A DNA stretch of 64,000 bases from Acrocarpospora phusangensis (GCF_016862995.1 NZ_BOOA01000002.1:1-64000); one strand, 5' to 3'. Counted from the first letter of the stretch, positions 1 through 9,786 are shown. The notes: a model not told the origin generated them from the letters alone. A program made the numbers and translations.

Positions 1-1
1 C

Positions 2-181
<180 letters not shown>

Positions 182-201
182 ACAGCGGCTGAAATCACGG
201 A

Positions 202-233
202 GACGCCCGGTGAAACGCCGGGCGTCTTTGTGT
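202..233 (+). terminator. Rho-independent-type hairpin after sucD
   Basis: A perfect 9-bp stem (202-210 pairing with 218-226, GACGCCCGG/CCGGGCGTC) with a 7-nt loop is followed by TTTGTGTT. It separates sucD from the DUF6350 gene. Confidence 0.75.
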
Positions 234-333
234 TCTCTTGGCGAGACAGCCGTACTGGATCTTGGGCAAACGGGACGGAGGCTACGGCGCGGCGCGAACA
301 CGTGAGCGTCGGAGCTTGAGAACATCGGGTACT

Positions 334-1872
334 GTGACGGCGCTTCTTGACCAGATTCGGACTGTCCCCAGGGCCGTCTTCGGTGACGAGGACCGGCGCC
401 CGCTCCCGGTCTCGGGCATGCTGGCGGCGGCGCTGACGCTCGGCGTGGGGCTGGCCGTGCTGACCACCCTGACGCTGATCGGGTGGATCGCCGCACCGCG
501 CAGCGCGTTCGGGCAGGGCCTGCCCGGCGTGTTCCGCACGGCGTGCCAGCTCTGGCTGGCGGCGCACCACGCGGGCTTCGCCATCCCGGGGGGCCGGGTG
601 GGGCTGCTCCCGCTGGGCCTGATGATCCTGCCGGGCACGCTGCTCTACCGGGCGGGCCTGTGGATGGCCAGGGACGCCGACCTGCGGCTGCGCATGCCCG
701 CGCGGCTGCCCAAGGGCACGCCGAAGGATCTGGCCAACGCCCGCCGCCGGGCCCAGTTCGTGCTGATCGCGCGGGCGGGCATCTCGCTGGCCGCGCCGTA
801 CGCGCTGCTGGCGGGCATGATCGCGCTGGTGGCCGAGAACGATGTGACCCAGCCGTTCCTGGGGGAGGCGCTGGTCAGCCACTTCCTGCTGGCGTTCCTG
901 GCCGGTTCGGTGGCGGTGGCCCGCACGATCGGGCCGTGGCGGTCGATGCTGCGGCTGCTGCCGGAGCGGCCGAGGTCGGTGGTGGTCGGCACGGCGGTGG
1001 CCATGTCGATGATGCTGGCCGCGGGCCTGGTGCTGGTGCTGGGCTCGATCGTGGTCAACTTCGGCGAGATCCAGAAGCTGTCGGAGGTGCTGAGCCCCGG
1101 TTTCGTGGGCGGGCTGCTGCTGCTCCTGGTCGAGGGGCTCTACCTCTTCAACGCCGTCATCTGGGGCATGTCGTACATCGCCGGACCGGGGTTCGCGATC
1201 GGCGCGGGCACGCTGGTCGCGCCGACCGGGGTGAAGCTGAGCACCCTCCCGACACTGCCGCTGCTGGGCGCGCTGCCCGAGTCGGGGCCCGCGCCGCCGT
1301 GGCTGATGGCGGTGATCGCGGTGCCGTTCGCGGCGGGCACGGTGGCGGGTGCGGTGGTGGCCAGGATCGCCCCGACTCCGTCGCTGGAGACGGCTCCGCT
1401 GTGGGGGTTCGTCTGCGGTCTGACCACGGGCGGCGTGGCCGGGGTGCTGGCCGCGCTGTCGGGCGGGCCGCTGGGCGGCGACCGCCTGTCCGCGGTCGGG
1501 CCCTCGCCGTGGGAGGTGGCGCTGTCGGTGACGCTGGAGGTCGGCGTGGCCGCCGGCATCTCGGCGGGCCTGTCCAACTGGTGGCTGATGTCCCGCTCCC
1601 CGGCGGCCCCGATCAAGAAGGTCGTGGGCAAGGTCGCCAAGAAGGTCAAACCGGCCAAGCCGCTGCCCGGCCACTGGATGGACGCCACCGAGTCCGACAC
1701 GATGCCCATCCCGGTCATCAAGGACGACTGGTCGGACGAACACGGCGACACCGACGCGTTCCCCCGCAAGCGCTCCGAGCCCGTACGCCCCGGCCGCGAC
1801 GACATCATCGACGAGACCGACGACCGAGGCGGTCACATCATCTACGTGGACCCCTGGGAGAAAGAGGACTGA
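334..1872 (+). CDS. DUF6350 family multi-pass membrane protein
   Basis: 512-aa polytopic membrane protein of unknown function. It has about ten hydrophobic segments (the first around residues 28-50), short basic loops, and a hydrophilic C-terminal tail from about residue 420 rich in Lys then Asp/Glu (ending DPWEKED). Proteins of this type (DUF6350) sit between sucD and purN in many actinobacteria, and the same context is seen here. The GTG at 334 was chosen because the protein then starts just before the first conserved stretch (TALLDQIRTV). An upstream TTG at 238 in the same frame would add 32 residues without membrane character. The Shine-Dalgarno sequence is poor. No transport or enzymatic motif was recognised. 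Confidence 0.8.
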   Translation: MTALLDQIRTVPRAVFGDEDRRPLPVSGMLAAALTLGVGLAVLTTLTLIGWIAAPRSAFGQGLPGVFRTACQLWLAAHHAGFAIPGGRVGLLPLGLMILPGTLLYRAGLWMARDADLRLRMPARLPKGTPKDLANARRRAQFVLIARAGISLAAPYALLAGMIALVAENDVTQPFLGEALVSHFLLAFLAGSVAVARTIGPWRSMLRLLPERPRSVVVGTAVAMSMMLAAGLVLVLGSIVVNFGEIQKLSEVLSPGFVGGLLLLLVEGLYLFNAVIWGMSYIAGPGFAIGAGTLVAPTGVKLSTLPTLPLLGALPESGPAPPWLMAVIAVPFAAGTVAGAVVARIAPTPSLETAPLWGFVCGLTTGGVAGVLAALSGGPLGGDRLSAVGPSPWEVALSVTLEVGVAAGISAGLSNWWLMSRSPAAPIKKVVGKVAKKVKPAKPLPGHWMDATESDTMPIPVIKDDWSDEHGDTDAFPRKRSEPVRPGRDDIIDETDDRGGHIIYVDPWEKED

Positions 1873-1875
1873 GAC

Positions 1876-2280
1876 TCAGCCGGGCAGCGGCATGTCCGCG
1901 GGCCACGGCACGCCCAGCTTGCTCTCCAGGGCGCGCTTCAGCGCCCCCGTGCACTCCTGCTGGGCGGTGACCGTCCCGGCCCCCTTCCGGCATTCCGTGT
2001 ACGCGGTGAGCTCGGCCGAGAAGTACACCTGCACGAGCGTGGTCACCGCCCCCAGCACGAACGCGATCACGGAGATCACGATGGCGCTGATGGCCATCCC
2101 GGTGCGCTGTTTGGCCCGTCCCAGCAGGCGCACGTCCCGTACGCCGACCACGAACCCGAAGACCGACAGGGCCAAGCCCGCGGCGGGCAGCATGAATGTG
2201 AAGATCAGTGCCATCAGGGCCAGAGTGAGCGCCCTGCGCCCGCCCAGTTCCGGCGTCGACACTTGCAGCGGTGTAGTCAC
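1876..2280 (-). CDS. small DUF4190-like membrane protein
   Basis: 134-aa protein with two or three hydrophobic segments in its first half (about residues 17-45 and 60-85). A soluble tail carries two cysteines (YTECRKG and QQECTGA). The layout resembles DUF4190-type proteins, but the assignment is by general pattern only. GTG at 2280 is preferred because GAGGAG lies immediately upstream; longer in-frame starts to 2346 would add a polar stretch containing the ribosome-binding site. The gene converges on the DUF6350 gene (3 nt between stops) and diverges from purN, so the 85-nt gap to 2366 should hold promoters for both. The two cysteines could form a disulfide outside the membrane (inference). 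Confidence 0.65.
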   Translation of the reverse strand: MTTPLQVSTPELGGRRALTLALMALIFTFMLPAAGLALSVFGFVVGVRDVRLLGRAKQRTGMAISAIVISVIAFVLGAVTTLVQVYFSAELTAYTECRKGAGTVTAQQECTGALKRALESKLGVPWPADMPLPG

Positions 2281-2365
2281 GTTCTCCTCGCCCGATACCC
2301 TTTTCCCGCACCCGTTTACCGCATCCACGTGCTCCCGCACGTGCACTCGCCGTTAGGAGCCCGTC

Positions 2366-2977
2366 CTGTCTTCCCGGCTCGTGGTCCTCGTCTCGGGTTC
2401 GGGGACCAACCTACAAGCCCTGCTGGACGCCGCGGCAGATGACGCCTTCGGCGCCGCCGTGGTCGCCGTCGGAGCCGACCGCGACGACATCGAGGGCCTG
2501 GCCCGCGCGCGGCGCGCCGCCATCCCGACGTTCGTCACCCGGGTGGCCGACCACGACACCCGTGTGGCCTGGGACGCCGCGCTGGCCGCGCGCATCGCCG
2601 AGCACAAGCCGGATCTGGTGGTCTCCGCCGGGTTCATGAAGATTCTCGGTCCGAGCGTGCTGGACGCCTGGCCGGTCGTCAACACCCACCCTGCCCTGCT
2701 GCCCGCTTTCCCGGGCGCTCATGCCGTCCGCGACGCGTTGGCGTACGGCGTGCGCGTGACCGGCTGCACCGTGCACCTGGTCGACGCGGGCGTGGACACC
2801 GGGCCGGTGATCGCCCAGGAGGCGGTGGCCGTACGGGACGGGGACGACGAGGACGCGCTGCACGAACGCATCAAAACGGTGGAACGCCGGCTGCTGGTGG
2901 AGGTCGTGGGCCGGATGGCCCGCGAGGGCTGGCACGCGGAGGGCCGGCACGTCCGGTTCGGCCGCGCGGAGAAATGA
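2366..2977 (+). CDS. purN: phosphoribosylglycinamide formyltransferase (GART)
   Basis: 203-aa enzyme transferring formyl from 10-formyl-THF to GAR in purine synthesis. The N-terminal substrate loop [14 protein letters not shown], the catalytic Asn-x-His in [14 protein letters not shown] and the Asp of [15 protein letters not shown] are all present. Start choice: AGGAG at 2355-2359 is followed 6 nt later by CTG at 2366. The only stop-free upstream stretch is 2357-2380 (in-frame TAG at 2354), and the next start, GTG at 2381, lies 21 nt from the SD and would cut into the first beta strand. CTG is therefore the best start. purH follows 46 nt downstream with its own strong SD, probably in the same operon. 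Confidence 0.92.
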   Translation: MSSRLVVLVSGSGTNLQALLDAAADDAFGAAVVAVGADRDDIEGLARARRAAIPTFVTRVADHDTRVAWDAALAARIAEHKPDLVVSAGFMKILGPSVLDAWPVVNTHPALLPAFPGAHAVRDALAYGVRVTGCTVHLVDAGVDTGPVIAQEAVAVRDGDDEDALHERIKTVERRLLVEVVGRMAREGWHAEGRHVRFGRAEK

Positions 2978-3023
2978 CCCGGTTCCTGATAACCCGGGTG
3001 GAATCAAAACAGGAGGAGCATCC

Positions 3024-4565
3024 GTGACCAGAATCGCCATCCGGCGCGCGTTGATCGCGGTTTACGACAAGAGCGGGCTCGAGCAGCTGGCGCGCGGCCT
3101 GGAGGCGAGCGGCGTGGAGATCGTCTCCACCGGCGGGACCGCTGCCGCGATCGCGTCCTTCGGCATCCCGGTCACCAAGGTGGAGTCCCTCACCGGCTTC
3201 CCCGAGTGCCTGGACGGCCGGGTCAAGACCCTGCACCCGCGGGTGCACGCGGGCCTGCTGGCCGACGGCTCCAAGCCGTCCCACGTCAAGCAGCTGGAGG
3301 AGCTGGAGATCGAGCCGTTCCAGCTGGCCGTGGTCAACCTGTACCCGTTCCGCGAGACGGTCGAGTCGGGCGCCTCGGACGCGGACTGCGTCGAGCAGAT
3401 CGACATCGGCGGCCCGGCCATGATCCGCGCCGCCGCCAAGAACCACAGCACGGTCGCCGTGGTCACCGACCCGGCCGCCTACCCGGACGTGCTGACCGCG
3501 CTGTCCGAGGGCGGCTTCACGCTGACCGACCGGCGCCGGCTGGCCGCGCGGGCGTACGCGCACACGGCCTCCTACGACATCGAGGTCGCCTCCTGGTTCG
3601 CCAACGTCTACGCGGCGGAGCAGTCCTGGCCGGCCTTCATGGCCGCGTCCTGGCGGCACCGCGCGACCCTCAGGTACGGTGAGAACCCTCACCAGCAGGC
3701 TGCGCTGTACAGCGGCCAGACCACCGGCCTGGCCAACGCCGAGCAGCTGCACGGCAAGGAGATGTCCTACAACAACTACGTGGACGCCGACGCCGCCTGG
3801 CGGGCCGCCTGGGACTTCGCGGACCCGGCCGTGGCGATCATCAAACACGCCAACCCCTGCGGCATCGCGGTCGCCGACGACGTGGTCGAGGCGCACCGCA
3901 AGGCCCACGCCTGCGACCCGGTCTCCGCCTACGGCGGGGTGATCGCGGTCAACCGCGAGGTGACCCGCGAGCTGGCCGAGCAGATCGCGCCCATCTTCAC
4001 CGAGGTCGTGATCGCGCCGTCGTACGCCGAGGACGCGCTGCCCGTGCTGACCGGCAAGAAGAACCTGCGCGTGCTGGCCTGCCCGCAGGAGCCGGCCAAC
4101 CCGGCCGAGTTCCGCCGCATCGACGGCGGCCTGCTGGTGCAGCGCGCCGACCGGTTCCAGGCCGACGGGGACCGGCCGGAGAACTGGGAGCTCAAGGCCG
4201 GACCCGCCGCCTCACCCGAGGTCCTGGCCGACCTGGAGTTCGCCTGGCGGGCCTGCCGCTCGGTCAAGTCCAACGCGATCCTGCTGGCTTCGGGCGGCGC
4301 CTCGGTCGGGGTGGGCATGGGCCAGGTCAACCGGGTGGACTCGGCCCGGCTGGCGGTCTCCCGCGCGGGCGACCGCGCGGCGGGCTCGGTGGGCGCCTCG
4401 GACGCCTTCTTCCCGTTCGCGGACGGTCTGCAGGTGTTGATCGACGCCGGGGTGACGGCGATCGTGGAACCCGGTGGCTCGATCAGGGACGAAGAGGTCA
4501 TCGCCGCCGCCGAGGCCGCCGGGGTGACGCTCTACTTCACCGGCACGCGGCACTTCTTCCACTAG
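3024..4565 (+). CDS. purH: bifunctional AICAR transformylase / IMP cyclohydrolase
   Basis: 513-aa bifunctional enzyme catalysing the last two steps to IMP: formylation of AICAR by 10-formyl-THF, then ring closure. The N-terminal MGS-like IMP cyclohydrolase domain (about residues 1-140) contains [22 protein letters not shown] and [14 protein letters not shown]. The C-terminal transformylase domain has the Lys-His catalytic pair in IIKHANPCG (about residues 274-275), [24 protein letters not shown] and [10 protein letters not shown]. The length is normal. The GTG start is preceded by AGGAGG 7 nt upstream. It lies between purN and folD, so formyl-folate users and a formyl-folate maker are grouped. 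Confidence 0.96.
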   Translation: MTRIAIRRALIAVYDKSGLEQLARGLEASGVEIVSTGGTAAAIASFGIPVTKVESLTGFPECLDGRVKTLHPRVHAGLLADGSKPSHVKQLEELEIEPFQLAVVNLYPFRETVESGASDADCVEQIDIGGPAMIRAAAKNHSTVAVVTDPAAYPDVLTALSEGGFTLTDRRRLAARAYAHTASYDIEVASWFANVYAAEQSWPAFMAASWRHRATLRYGENPHQQAALYSGQTTGLANAEQLHGKEMSYNNYVDADAAWRAAWDFADPAVAIIKHANPCGIAVADDVVEAHRKAHACDPVSAYGGVIAVNREVTRELAEQIAPIFTEVVIAPSYAEDALPVLTGKKNLRVLACPQEPANPAEFRRIDGGLLVQRADRFQADGDRPENWELKAGPAASPEVLADLEFAWRACRSVKSNAILLASGGASVGVGMGQVNRVDSARLAVSRAGDRAAGSVGASDAFFPFADGLQVLIDAGVTAIVEPGGSIRDEEVIAAAEAAGVTLYFTGTRHFFH

Positions 4566-4606
4566 ACGCAAGCCACCAGACGTACACAGCCACACGAGGG
4601 GGCACC

Positions 4607-5467
4607 ATGACGGCACAAATCCTGGACGGCAAGGCCACCGCCGCGAAGATCAAACTCGACCTGGCCCGGCGGGTCGGCAAGCTCGCCGAGCAGGGCGTCA
4701 CGGCCGGCCTGGGCACCATCCTGGTCGGCGACGACCCCGCCAGCCGCATCTACGTGGCCAGCAAGCACCGGGACTGCGCCGAGGTCGGCATCACCTCCAT
4801 CGGCCGCGAGCTGCCCGGCGACGCCACCCAGGCCGACGTGGAAGCCGTGATCGACGAGCTCAACGCCGACCCGGCTTGCGACGGCTACCTGGTCCAGCTG
4901 CCGCTGCCGCGCCACCTCGACACGATGGCCCTGCTGGAGCGGGTCGCCCCGGCCAAGGACGCGGACGGCCTGCACCCGGTCAACCTGGGCCGGCTGGTCC
5001 ACATGGTGGAGGCCCCGCTGCCGTGCACCCCGAACGGCATCGTCCACCTGCTCCGCGAGTACGGCGTGCCCATCAACGGCGCCGAGGTGGTCGTGGTCGG
5101 CCGGGGCATCACGGTCGGCCGCCCGCTCGGCCTGCTGCTCACCCGGCGGTCCGAGAACGCCACCGTCACCCTGTGCCACACCGGCACCCGCGACCTGGCC
5201 TTCCACGTGCGCAACGCCGACATCGTGGTGGCCGCGGCGGGCGTGCCCGGCCTGATCACCGCGGACATGGTGAAGCCCGGCGCCGCGGTGCTCGACGTGG
5301 GCGTGTCCCGGGTGGACGGCAAGATCGCCGGTGACGTGGCCCTCGACGTCAGCGAGGTCGCCGGTTACGTGGCGCCCAACCCCGGCGGGGTGGGGCCGAT
5401 GACGCGTGCGCTGCTGCTCACCAACGTCGTCGAGGCGGCGGAACGGGCGGCCGCCTCGACACGCTAG
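4607..5467 (+). CDS. folD: methylenetetrahydrofolate dehydrogenase / cyclohydrolase
   Basis: 286-aa bifunctional enzyme interconverting 5,10-methylene-THF, methenyl-THF and 10-formyl-THF with NADP. The Tyr-x3-Lys catalytic motif is in YVASKHRDC (Tyr49, Lys53). QLPLPRH, PCTPNG, the dinucleotide-binding [11 protein letters not shown] and the C-terminal PGGVGPMT are all present. The usual GRS of the nucleotide loop is GRG here, a mild change. GAGGGGG precedes the ATG. It lies 41 nt after purH, whose transformylase consumes 10-formyl-THF, so co-transcription makes sense. Streptomyces has DUF3017 next to folD; here that gene lies 2 kb away, after citrate synthase. Confidence 0.95.
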   Translation: MTAQILDGKATAAKIKLDLARRVGKLAEQGVTAGLGTILVGDDPASRIYVASKHRDCAEVGITSIGRELPGDATQADVEAVIDELNADPACDGYLVQLPLPRHLDTMALLERVAPAKDADGLHPVNLGRLVHMVEAPLPCTPNGIVHLLREYGVPINGAEVVVVGRGITVGRPLGLLLTRRSENATVTLCHTGTRDLAFHVRNADIVVAAAGVPGLITADMVKPGAAVLDVGVSRVDGKIAGDVALDVSEVAGYVAPNPGGVGPMTRALLLTNVVEAAERAAASTR

Positions 5468-5483
5468 AAGCCCGCTGCGCGCC

Positions 5484-5531
5484 GGACGTCAGCTCGTCCG
5501 CCGGCAGGAGGACGTCAGCTCGCCCGCCGGC
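5484..5531. repeat. 22-bp direct repeat pair in the folD/FHA convergent gap
   Basis: Two copies of GGACGTCAGCTCGYCCGCCG plus GC (5484-5505 and 5510-5531, one mismatch) lie with a 26-bp period. The second copy runs into the last codons and stop of the FHA gene on the minus strand. The first copy can fold (GGACG with CGTCC), so the pair may act as a two-way terminator; no T-tract is present. Confidence 0.5.
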
Positions 5532-6183
5532 TCGCGGCTCCCGCCGCGGGCTGCGCGGGCGCTGCTCCCGGGCCTGCCGACTCGGTCGCCCGCTGCGGCG
5601 GGACCACCGGGGTCGGCCGGACCAGACCCAGCGCGACGACCTCGTTGGCGAGGCGGGTGCGCCGGTTGGTGCCCTCCGGGATGCGGAACTTCTGGTAGAG
5701 CCGGAGCAGGTGCTGCTTGACCGCGGCCTCGGTCACCACCAGGTCGTCGGCTATCTCGCGGGCGGTGGCCGGAGCCACGAACGCCTCGTCCGAGAGCGCC
5801 GGGCGGCATAACGAGGTGAGCACGTCGACCTCGCGCCGGGTGAGCTCGGGCGCGGCGGCCCGCCGCAGCTCGACCTCGGGCGCGATGTCCTCGCGGGGCA
5901 CCCCGCCGACTCTGGCCCTGGCGGCGCCGAACGACACGACGTCGCCGTCATCGAGCACCCTCCGGGCGATCGGCCTGCCGTTCACCCGCGTGCCGTTCCT
6001 GGACAGGCCCAGGTCAACGACATACAGGTACGGCCCGCGGCGGACGAATTCGGCGTGCAGTCGTGACACGCTCGGATCCGTCAGCCGGATGTCGGCCCCT
6101 CGGCCCCGGCCGATCGTGGTGATCTCGGGGCGCAAGGGCACCACCTCGCCGGTGTCCTCGATCCGTATGAACGGCCCCTCCAC
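5515..6183 (-). CDS. FHA domain protein with C-terminal LuxR-like HTH
   Basis: 222-aa cytoplasmic regulator candidate. Residues about 20-95 form an FHA phosphothreonine-binding domain with the expected GRG...SRLHAEF...NGTRVNGRPI pattern (Gly-Arg, Ser-x2-His, Asn-Gly-Thr). Residues about 115-190 contain TRREVDVLTSLCRP, ATAREIADDLVVTEAAVKQH and RTRLANEVVALGLV, which read as a LuxR/GerE-like helix-turn-helix. The tail is Pro/Ala-rich and disordered. GTG at 6183 has GGGGAGGA upstream. It is transcribed away from citrate synthase, with 181 nt between the starts. A phospho-dependent transcription factor downstream of a Ser/Thr kinase is the natural reading; the target is unknown. Confidence 0.8.
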   Translation of the reverse strand: MEGPFIRIEDTGEVVPLRPEITTIGRGRGADIRLTDPSVSRLHAEFVRRGPYLYVVDLGLSRNGTRVNGRPIARRVLDDGDVVSFGAARARVGGVPREDIAPEVELRRAAAPELTRREVDVLTSLCRPALSDEAFVAPATAREIADDLVVTEAAVKQHLLRLYQKFRIPEGTNRRTRLANEVVALGLVRPTPVVPPQRATESAGPGAAPAQPAAGAASRRAS

Positions 6184-6364
6184 GGCAGTTCCTCCCCAGG
6201 TAGCCCGCCGTTACTTTCACTACACCTCCGGCTTACCCAAACGTGGGGATGGGGAATCGCCTTTGCCCAACGGAGAATCCAGCGGGAAATTGGTTTGGAC
6301 CTCTGCAAAGCCCTTTACCTGCTCACAGGTAGACTTCCAGCGTAGATAAGTGGAGGAAACACTT

Positions 6365-7486
6365 ATGGCGGACAAGCCCACCAAAGGCCTCGCAGATGTC
6401 GTCGCCGCGTCCACAGCGCTGAGCGACATCGACGGCAAGGCGGGTCGGCTCTTCTATCGTGGCTACGACATCCACGATCTGGCCGGCCGCACCACCTTCG
6501 AAGAAACCGCCCACCTGCTCCAGCACGGAAAACTTCCCAACAGGGAGCAACTCGCCGTATACGGTGACGAATTGGTCCGTGGGCGGAGCCTGGGCAACCT
6601 GGTCCAGGCCAATGTGGCCGAGATCGCCGAGAAGCAGGAGCCGATGGAGGCCCTGCGCACGCTGGTGTCCCTGGCCAGCGCCGACGATCCGGACAAGGAC
6701 TCCAACGCCGCGGACGCGAACCTGCGCAAGGCGGCCAGACTCACCGCCCAGCAGCCGCTCCTCGTCGCCCGCTACCACGCCTCCAGAACCGGTACGGAGA
6801 TCGCCGAACCGGACCCGGACCTGAGCATCGCGGCCAACTTCCTGCTCCAGATCACCGGGCGCATGCCGTCCGCGCGGGAAGTGGAGATCTTCGACGAGTG
6901 CCTGGTGCTCCACGCCGACCACACCATGAACGCGTCCACGTTCGCCGCCCGGGTCTGCGCGGCGACCCTGTCGGACATGCACTCCGCCGTGGTGGCCGCG
7001 ATCGGCACCCTCAAGGGTCCCCTGCACGGCGGCGCCAACGAGCAGGTCATGCGGACGCTGGAGAGCATCGACCCCAGCGGTGTGGCCCAGGCCGTACGGG
7101 ACAAGCTGGCGGCGCACGAGAAGATCATGGGCTTCGGGCACCGGGTCTACAAGGTGGAGGACCCGCGGGCCACGCATCTGCGTGAGATGTCGCGTGAGCT
7201 GGGCGAGGCGTCCGGGGATGACACGTACTACCGGATGTCCAAGGAGATGGAGGAGGTCGTGCTCGCCGAGAAGGGCCTCTACCCCAATGTCGACTTCTTC
7301 GCCGCGACCGTTTACCACTACCTTGGGATTCCAACTGATTTGTTCACGCCGGTCTTCTCGGTCAGCCGGATGGCCGGGTGGACCGCGCACGTGATCGAGC
7401 AGCACGCCGACAACCGGCTGATCCGCCCGGACAGCGAGTACATCGGCGAGCGCGACCAGAAGTGGACCCCGATTGACGAACGGTGA
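6365..7486 (+). CDS. citrate synthase (short, PrpC/GltA2-type)
   Basis: 373-aa citrate synthase condensing oxaloacetate with acetyl-CoA; a methylcitrate synthase role with propionyl-CoA cannot be excluded. The catalytic residues are His221 (GPLHGGANE), His259 (GFGHRVYKVEDPRA) and Asp310 (YPNVDFFAATVY); His186 (LHADHTMNAST) binds substrate. Its length matches the short bacterial/archaeal class rather than the ~430-aa GltA. ATG at 6365 is preceded by GGAGGAA 7 nt away; the in-frame GTG at 6350 lies inside that SD and is rejected. The 3' end overlaps the DUF3017 gene by 14 nt. The upstream neighbour is a divergent FHA-HTH regulator. Confidence 0.93.
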   Translation: MADKPTKGLADVVAASTALSDIDGKAGRLFYRGYDIHDLAGRTTFEETAHLLQHGKLPNREQLAVYGDELVRGRSLGNLVQANVAEIAEKQEPMEALRTLVSLASADDPDKDSNAADANLRKAARLTAQQPLLVARYHASRTGTEIAEPDPDLSIAANFLLQITGRMPSAREVEIFDECLVLHADHTMNASTFAARVCAATLSDMHSAVVAAIGTLKGPLHGGANEQVMRTLESIDPSGVAQAVRDKLAAHEKIMGFGHRVYKVEDPRATHLREMSRELGEASGDDTYYRMSKEMEEVVLAEKGLYPNVDFFAATVYHYLGIPTDLFTPVFSVSRMAGWTAHVIEQHADNRLIRPDSEYIGERDQKWTPIDER

Positions 7487-7757
7487 GAAGACCCCCTGGT
7501 GGCCGTACCTGCTGGTGGCAGCGGGTGCGGCCGTCGGTCTTGGGCTGATCGCCCTCGGTTTCGCCGCCACCACCGGAGCCATGGTCATGGGCGTCGCCAT
7601 GCTGGCGGGCGCCGGGCTGCGGCTCGTGGTGCCGGGGCGGAGCACCGGGGCGCTGGCCATTCGCAGCAGGAAGGCGGACGTGCTCACCCTCGCCGTGTTC
7701 GGATTCCTGCTTGTGGCGGGGTCACTCGCCTTCGCCATCAAGTTTCACGCGACCTAG
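7473..7757 (+). CDS. DUF3017 family small membrane protein
   Basis: 94-aa protein with three hydrophobic segments (about residues 10-30, 33-50 and 68-90) joined by a short basic loop ([18 protein letters not shown]). This is the DUF3017 pattern, usually found beside folD in actinobacteria. Function unknown. It starts at TTG 7473, inside the end of citrate synthase (14-nt overlap, different frame), so its translation is probably coupled to citrate synthase. Confidence 0.8.
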   Translation: MTNGEKTPWWPYLLVAAGAAVGLGLIALGFAATTGAMVMGVAMLAGAGLRLVVPGRSTGALAIRSRKADVLTLAVFGFLLVAGSLAFAIKFHAT

Positions 7758-7852
7758 TCGCGGACCGGTCACGCCGGTTCGATAGCCTCAACGGCACCGC
7801 AAAAAGGACTGCCGCAGCAGGATTGTGTTCGTTCAGAAGGGGAACCCCACGC

Positions 7853-9070
7853 ATGCCCAAGATCAAGGTAGCGGGCCCGGTCGTCGAGCTTGACGGCGAC
7901 GAGATGACCCGGATCATCTGGCAGTTCATCAAGGACCAGCTGATCTTGCCCTACCTGGACGTCGATCTCAAGTACTACGACCTCGGCATCGAGCACCGCG
8001 ACGCCACCGACGACCAGGTCACCATCGACGCCGCCCACGCCATCAAGCAGTACGGCGTCGGCGTCAAGTGCGCGACCATCACGCCGGACGAGGCCCGGGT
8101 CGAGGAGTTCGGCCTGAAGAAGATGTGGCGCTCCCCGAACGGGACGATCCGCAACATCCTCGGCGGCGTCATCTTCCGCGAGCCGATCATCATGTCCAAC
8201 GTGCCGCGCCTGGTCCCCGGCTGGACCAAGCCGATCGTGGTCGGCCGTCACGCCTTCGGCGACCAGTACCGCGCCACCGACATCAAGATCCCCGGCGAGG
8301 GCGCGCTCACCCTGACCTTCACCCCCAGCGACGGCAGCCAGCCGATCGAGCTGGACGTGTTCGACTTCCCCGGCGGCGGCGTGGCCCTGGCCATGTACAA
8401 CCTGGACGAGTCCATCCGCGACTTCGCCCGCGCCTCCTTCCGGTACGGCCTGGACCGCAACTTCCCGGTCTACCTGTCCACCAAGAACACGATCCTCAAG
8501 GCGTACGACGGCCGGTTCAAGGACATCTTCGCGGAGGTGTTCGAGTCGGAGTTCAAGGCCGACTTCGAGGCCGCCGGCATCACGTACGAGCACCGCCTGA
8601 TCGACGACATGGTGGCCGCGGCGCTCAAGTGGGAGGGCGGCTACGTCTGGGCCTGCAAGAACTACGACGGCGACGTGCAGTCCGACGTGGTGGCGCAGGG
8701 CTTCGGCTCGCTCGGCCTGATGACCTCGGTGCTGATGACCCCGGACGGCCAGACCGTGGAGGCCGAGGCCGCGCACGGCACGGTGACCCGGCACTACCGC
8801 CAGCACCAGCAGGGCAAGCCCACCTCCACCAACCCGATCGCCTCCATCTTCGCCTGGACCCGCGGCCTGCAGCACCGCGGCAAGCTGGACAACCAGCCCG
8901 AGGTGATCGACTTCGCGGAGAAGCTGGAGCAGGTCTGCGTGGAGACCGTCGAGGGCGGCCAGATGACCAAGGACCTGTCGCTCCTGGTCGGCGGCGACGC
9001 CGAGTGGCTGACCACCCAGGACTTCCTCGCCGCGCTGGACGAGAACCTCAAGAAGAAGATGTCCGCCTGA
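7853..9070 (+). CDS. icd: NADP-dependent isocitrate dehydrogenase, dimeric (eukaryote-like) type
   Basis: 405-aa enzyme oxidising isocitrate to 2-oxoglutarate + CO2 with NADP. It belongs to the homodimeric class related to eukaryotic IDH1/IDH2 rather than the ~740-aa monomeric enzyme of Streptomyces. Visible motifs: [14 protein letters not shown] at the N-terminus, [12 protein letters not shown] (substrate Ser and Arg), [13 protein letters not shown] with the Arg equivalent to human IDH1 Arg132, IDDMVA with the metal Asp, and [12 protein letters not shown] for NADP. ATG at 7853 has an AAGGGGA-type SD; the longer open frame upstream is not conserved sequence. The M. tuberculosis Icd1 (Rv3339c) is of the same class. 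A strong terminator follows the stop. Confidence 0.95.
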   Translation: MPKIKVAGPVVELDGDEMTRIIWQFIKDQLILPYLDVDLKYYDLGIEHRDATDDQVTIDAAHAIKQYGVGVKCATITPDEARVEEFGLKKMWRSPNGTIRNILGGVIFREPIIMSNVPRLVPGWTKPIVVGRHAFGDQYRATDIKIPGEGALTLTFTPSDGSQPIELDVFDFPGGGVALAMYNLDESIRDFARASFRYGLDRNFPVYLSTKNTILKAYDGRFKDIFAEVFESEFKADFEAAGITYEHRLIDDMVAAALKWEGGYVWACKNYDGDVQSDVVAQGFGSLGLMTSVLMTPDGQTVEAEAAHGTVTRHYRQHQQGKPTSTNPIASIFAWTRGLQHRGKLDNQPEVIDFAEKLEQVCVETVEGGQMTKDLSLLVGGDAEWLTTQDFLAALDENLKKKMSA

Positions 9071-9079
9071 CCCGTGAGA

Positions 9080-9116
9080 ACGGCCCCTACCTCGGCAGGT
9101 AGGGGCCGTTTCGTTT
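9080..9116 (+). terminator. hairpin terminator after icd
   Basis: A perfect 13-bp stem (9080-9092 with 9097-9109) around a CGGC tetraloop is followed by TTCGTTT. It lies 10 nt after the icd stop and just before the converging VOC gene, so it can serve both strands. Confidence 0.85.
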
Positions 9117-9119
9117 GGG

Positions 9120-9593
9120 TCAGCGGCCGGGGGCGCGCTCCTTGACCTCCTGGAGCACCCAGCCGTTGCCGTCCGGGTCGCTGAAGGTGGCGTAGGAGCC
9201 GTAGTCGGCGCGGTCGGGGTGCGGGGCGGGCTTGCGTTCCTGGCCGCCGGCGTGGTGGGTGACCTCGCCGTCCTCGTGGCCGTGGTAGAAGACGCCGCCG
9301 CCGTCATGGAAGATCTCGCTCACCGCGACGCCCCGGCCGACGAGTTCCGCGTGGGCCCGCTCGATGTCGGAGACGATGAGGTAGAGGCCCTGGACCGAGC
9401 CGGGGACGGCGGCGGTGATGCCCGTACCGAACATGATCGAGGTCTCGGAGCCGGGCGGGGTGAGGTGCACCGCGCGCCAGGTCTGGCTGACGGCCTTGTC
9501 GAGGTCCACACGGAATCCCGCCGCCGCGTAGAAGTCCTTGGCCCGGTCGACGTCGGACACGGGCAGCATGATGAGTTCGAGTTTCAGATCCAT
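9120..9593 (-). CDS. VOC (glyoxalase/bleomycin-resistance) superfamily protein
   Basis: 157-aa single-domain VOC protein. It starts with the typical LKLELIMLPVSDVDRAKDFY, followed by a second half (TYATFSDPDGNGWVLQEV-like: SYATFSDPDGNGWVLQEV) that supplies the last metal/substrate residues. Such proteins include glyoxalases, dioxygenases and antibiotic-binding proteins; the substrate cannot be told. ATG at 9593 fits the family N-terminus; an in-frame ATG at 9632 adds 13 residues (MITRFSGKEFEPP) with no family counterpart and no better SD. An inverted repeat matching the one in the Rrf2 promoter lies about 130 nt upstream, so Rrf2 control is possible (see findings). Confidence 0.85.
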   Translation of the reverse strand: MDLKLELIMLPVSDVDRAKDFYAAAGFRVDLDKAVSQTWRAVHLTPPGSETSIMFGTGITAAVPGSVQGLYLIVSDIERAHAELVGRGVAVSEIFHDGGGVFYHGHEDGEVTHHAGGQERKPAPHPDRADYGSYATFSDPDGNGWVLQEVKERAPGR

Positions 9594-9722
9594 CGGGGGT
9601 TCGAATTCCTTACCGGAGAAGCGGGTGATCATGGCCGGCGGGGCCCCTGTCGCCCGCCGGGATGGTCGTCTGCGTCACGGCGGCCACTCGGCTTCCGCTC
9701 CGCCAGGCTGATAACCCGTAAT

Positions 9723-9741
9723 CTGGATATCCCTTATCCAT
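9723..9741. promoter_or_regulatory. CTGGA-N9-TCCAT inverted repeat, putative Rrf2 site upstream of the VOC gene
   Basis: CTGGA (9723-9727), nine bases, TCCAT (9737-9741). It contains a perfect TGGATA-N5-TATCCA inverted repeat. The same arrangement, CTGGA-N9-TCCAG, overlaps the promoter of the neighbouring Rrf2 gene. The sharing is seen directly; regulator binding is inferred. Confidence 0.5.
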
Positions 9742-9786
9742 GTTCACCTCCGGAAAAGACGCGCGGCGTGCCGCGGGGGAGAAGGA

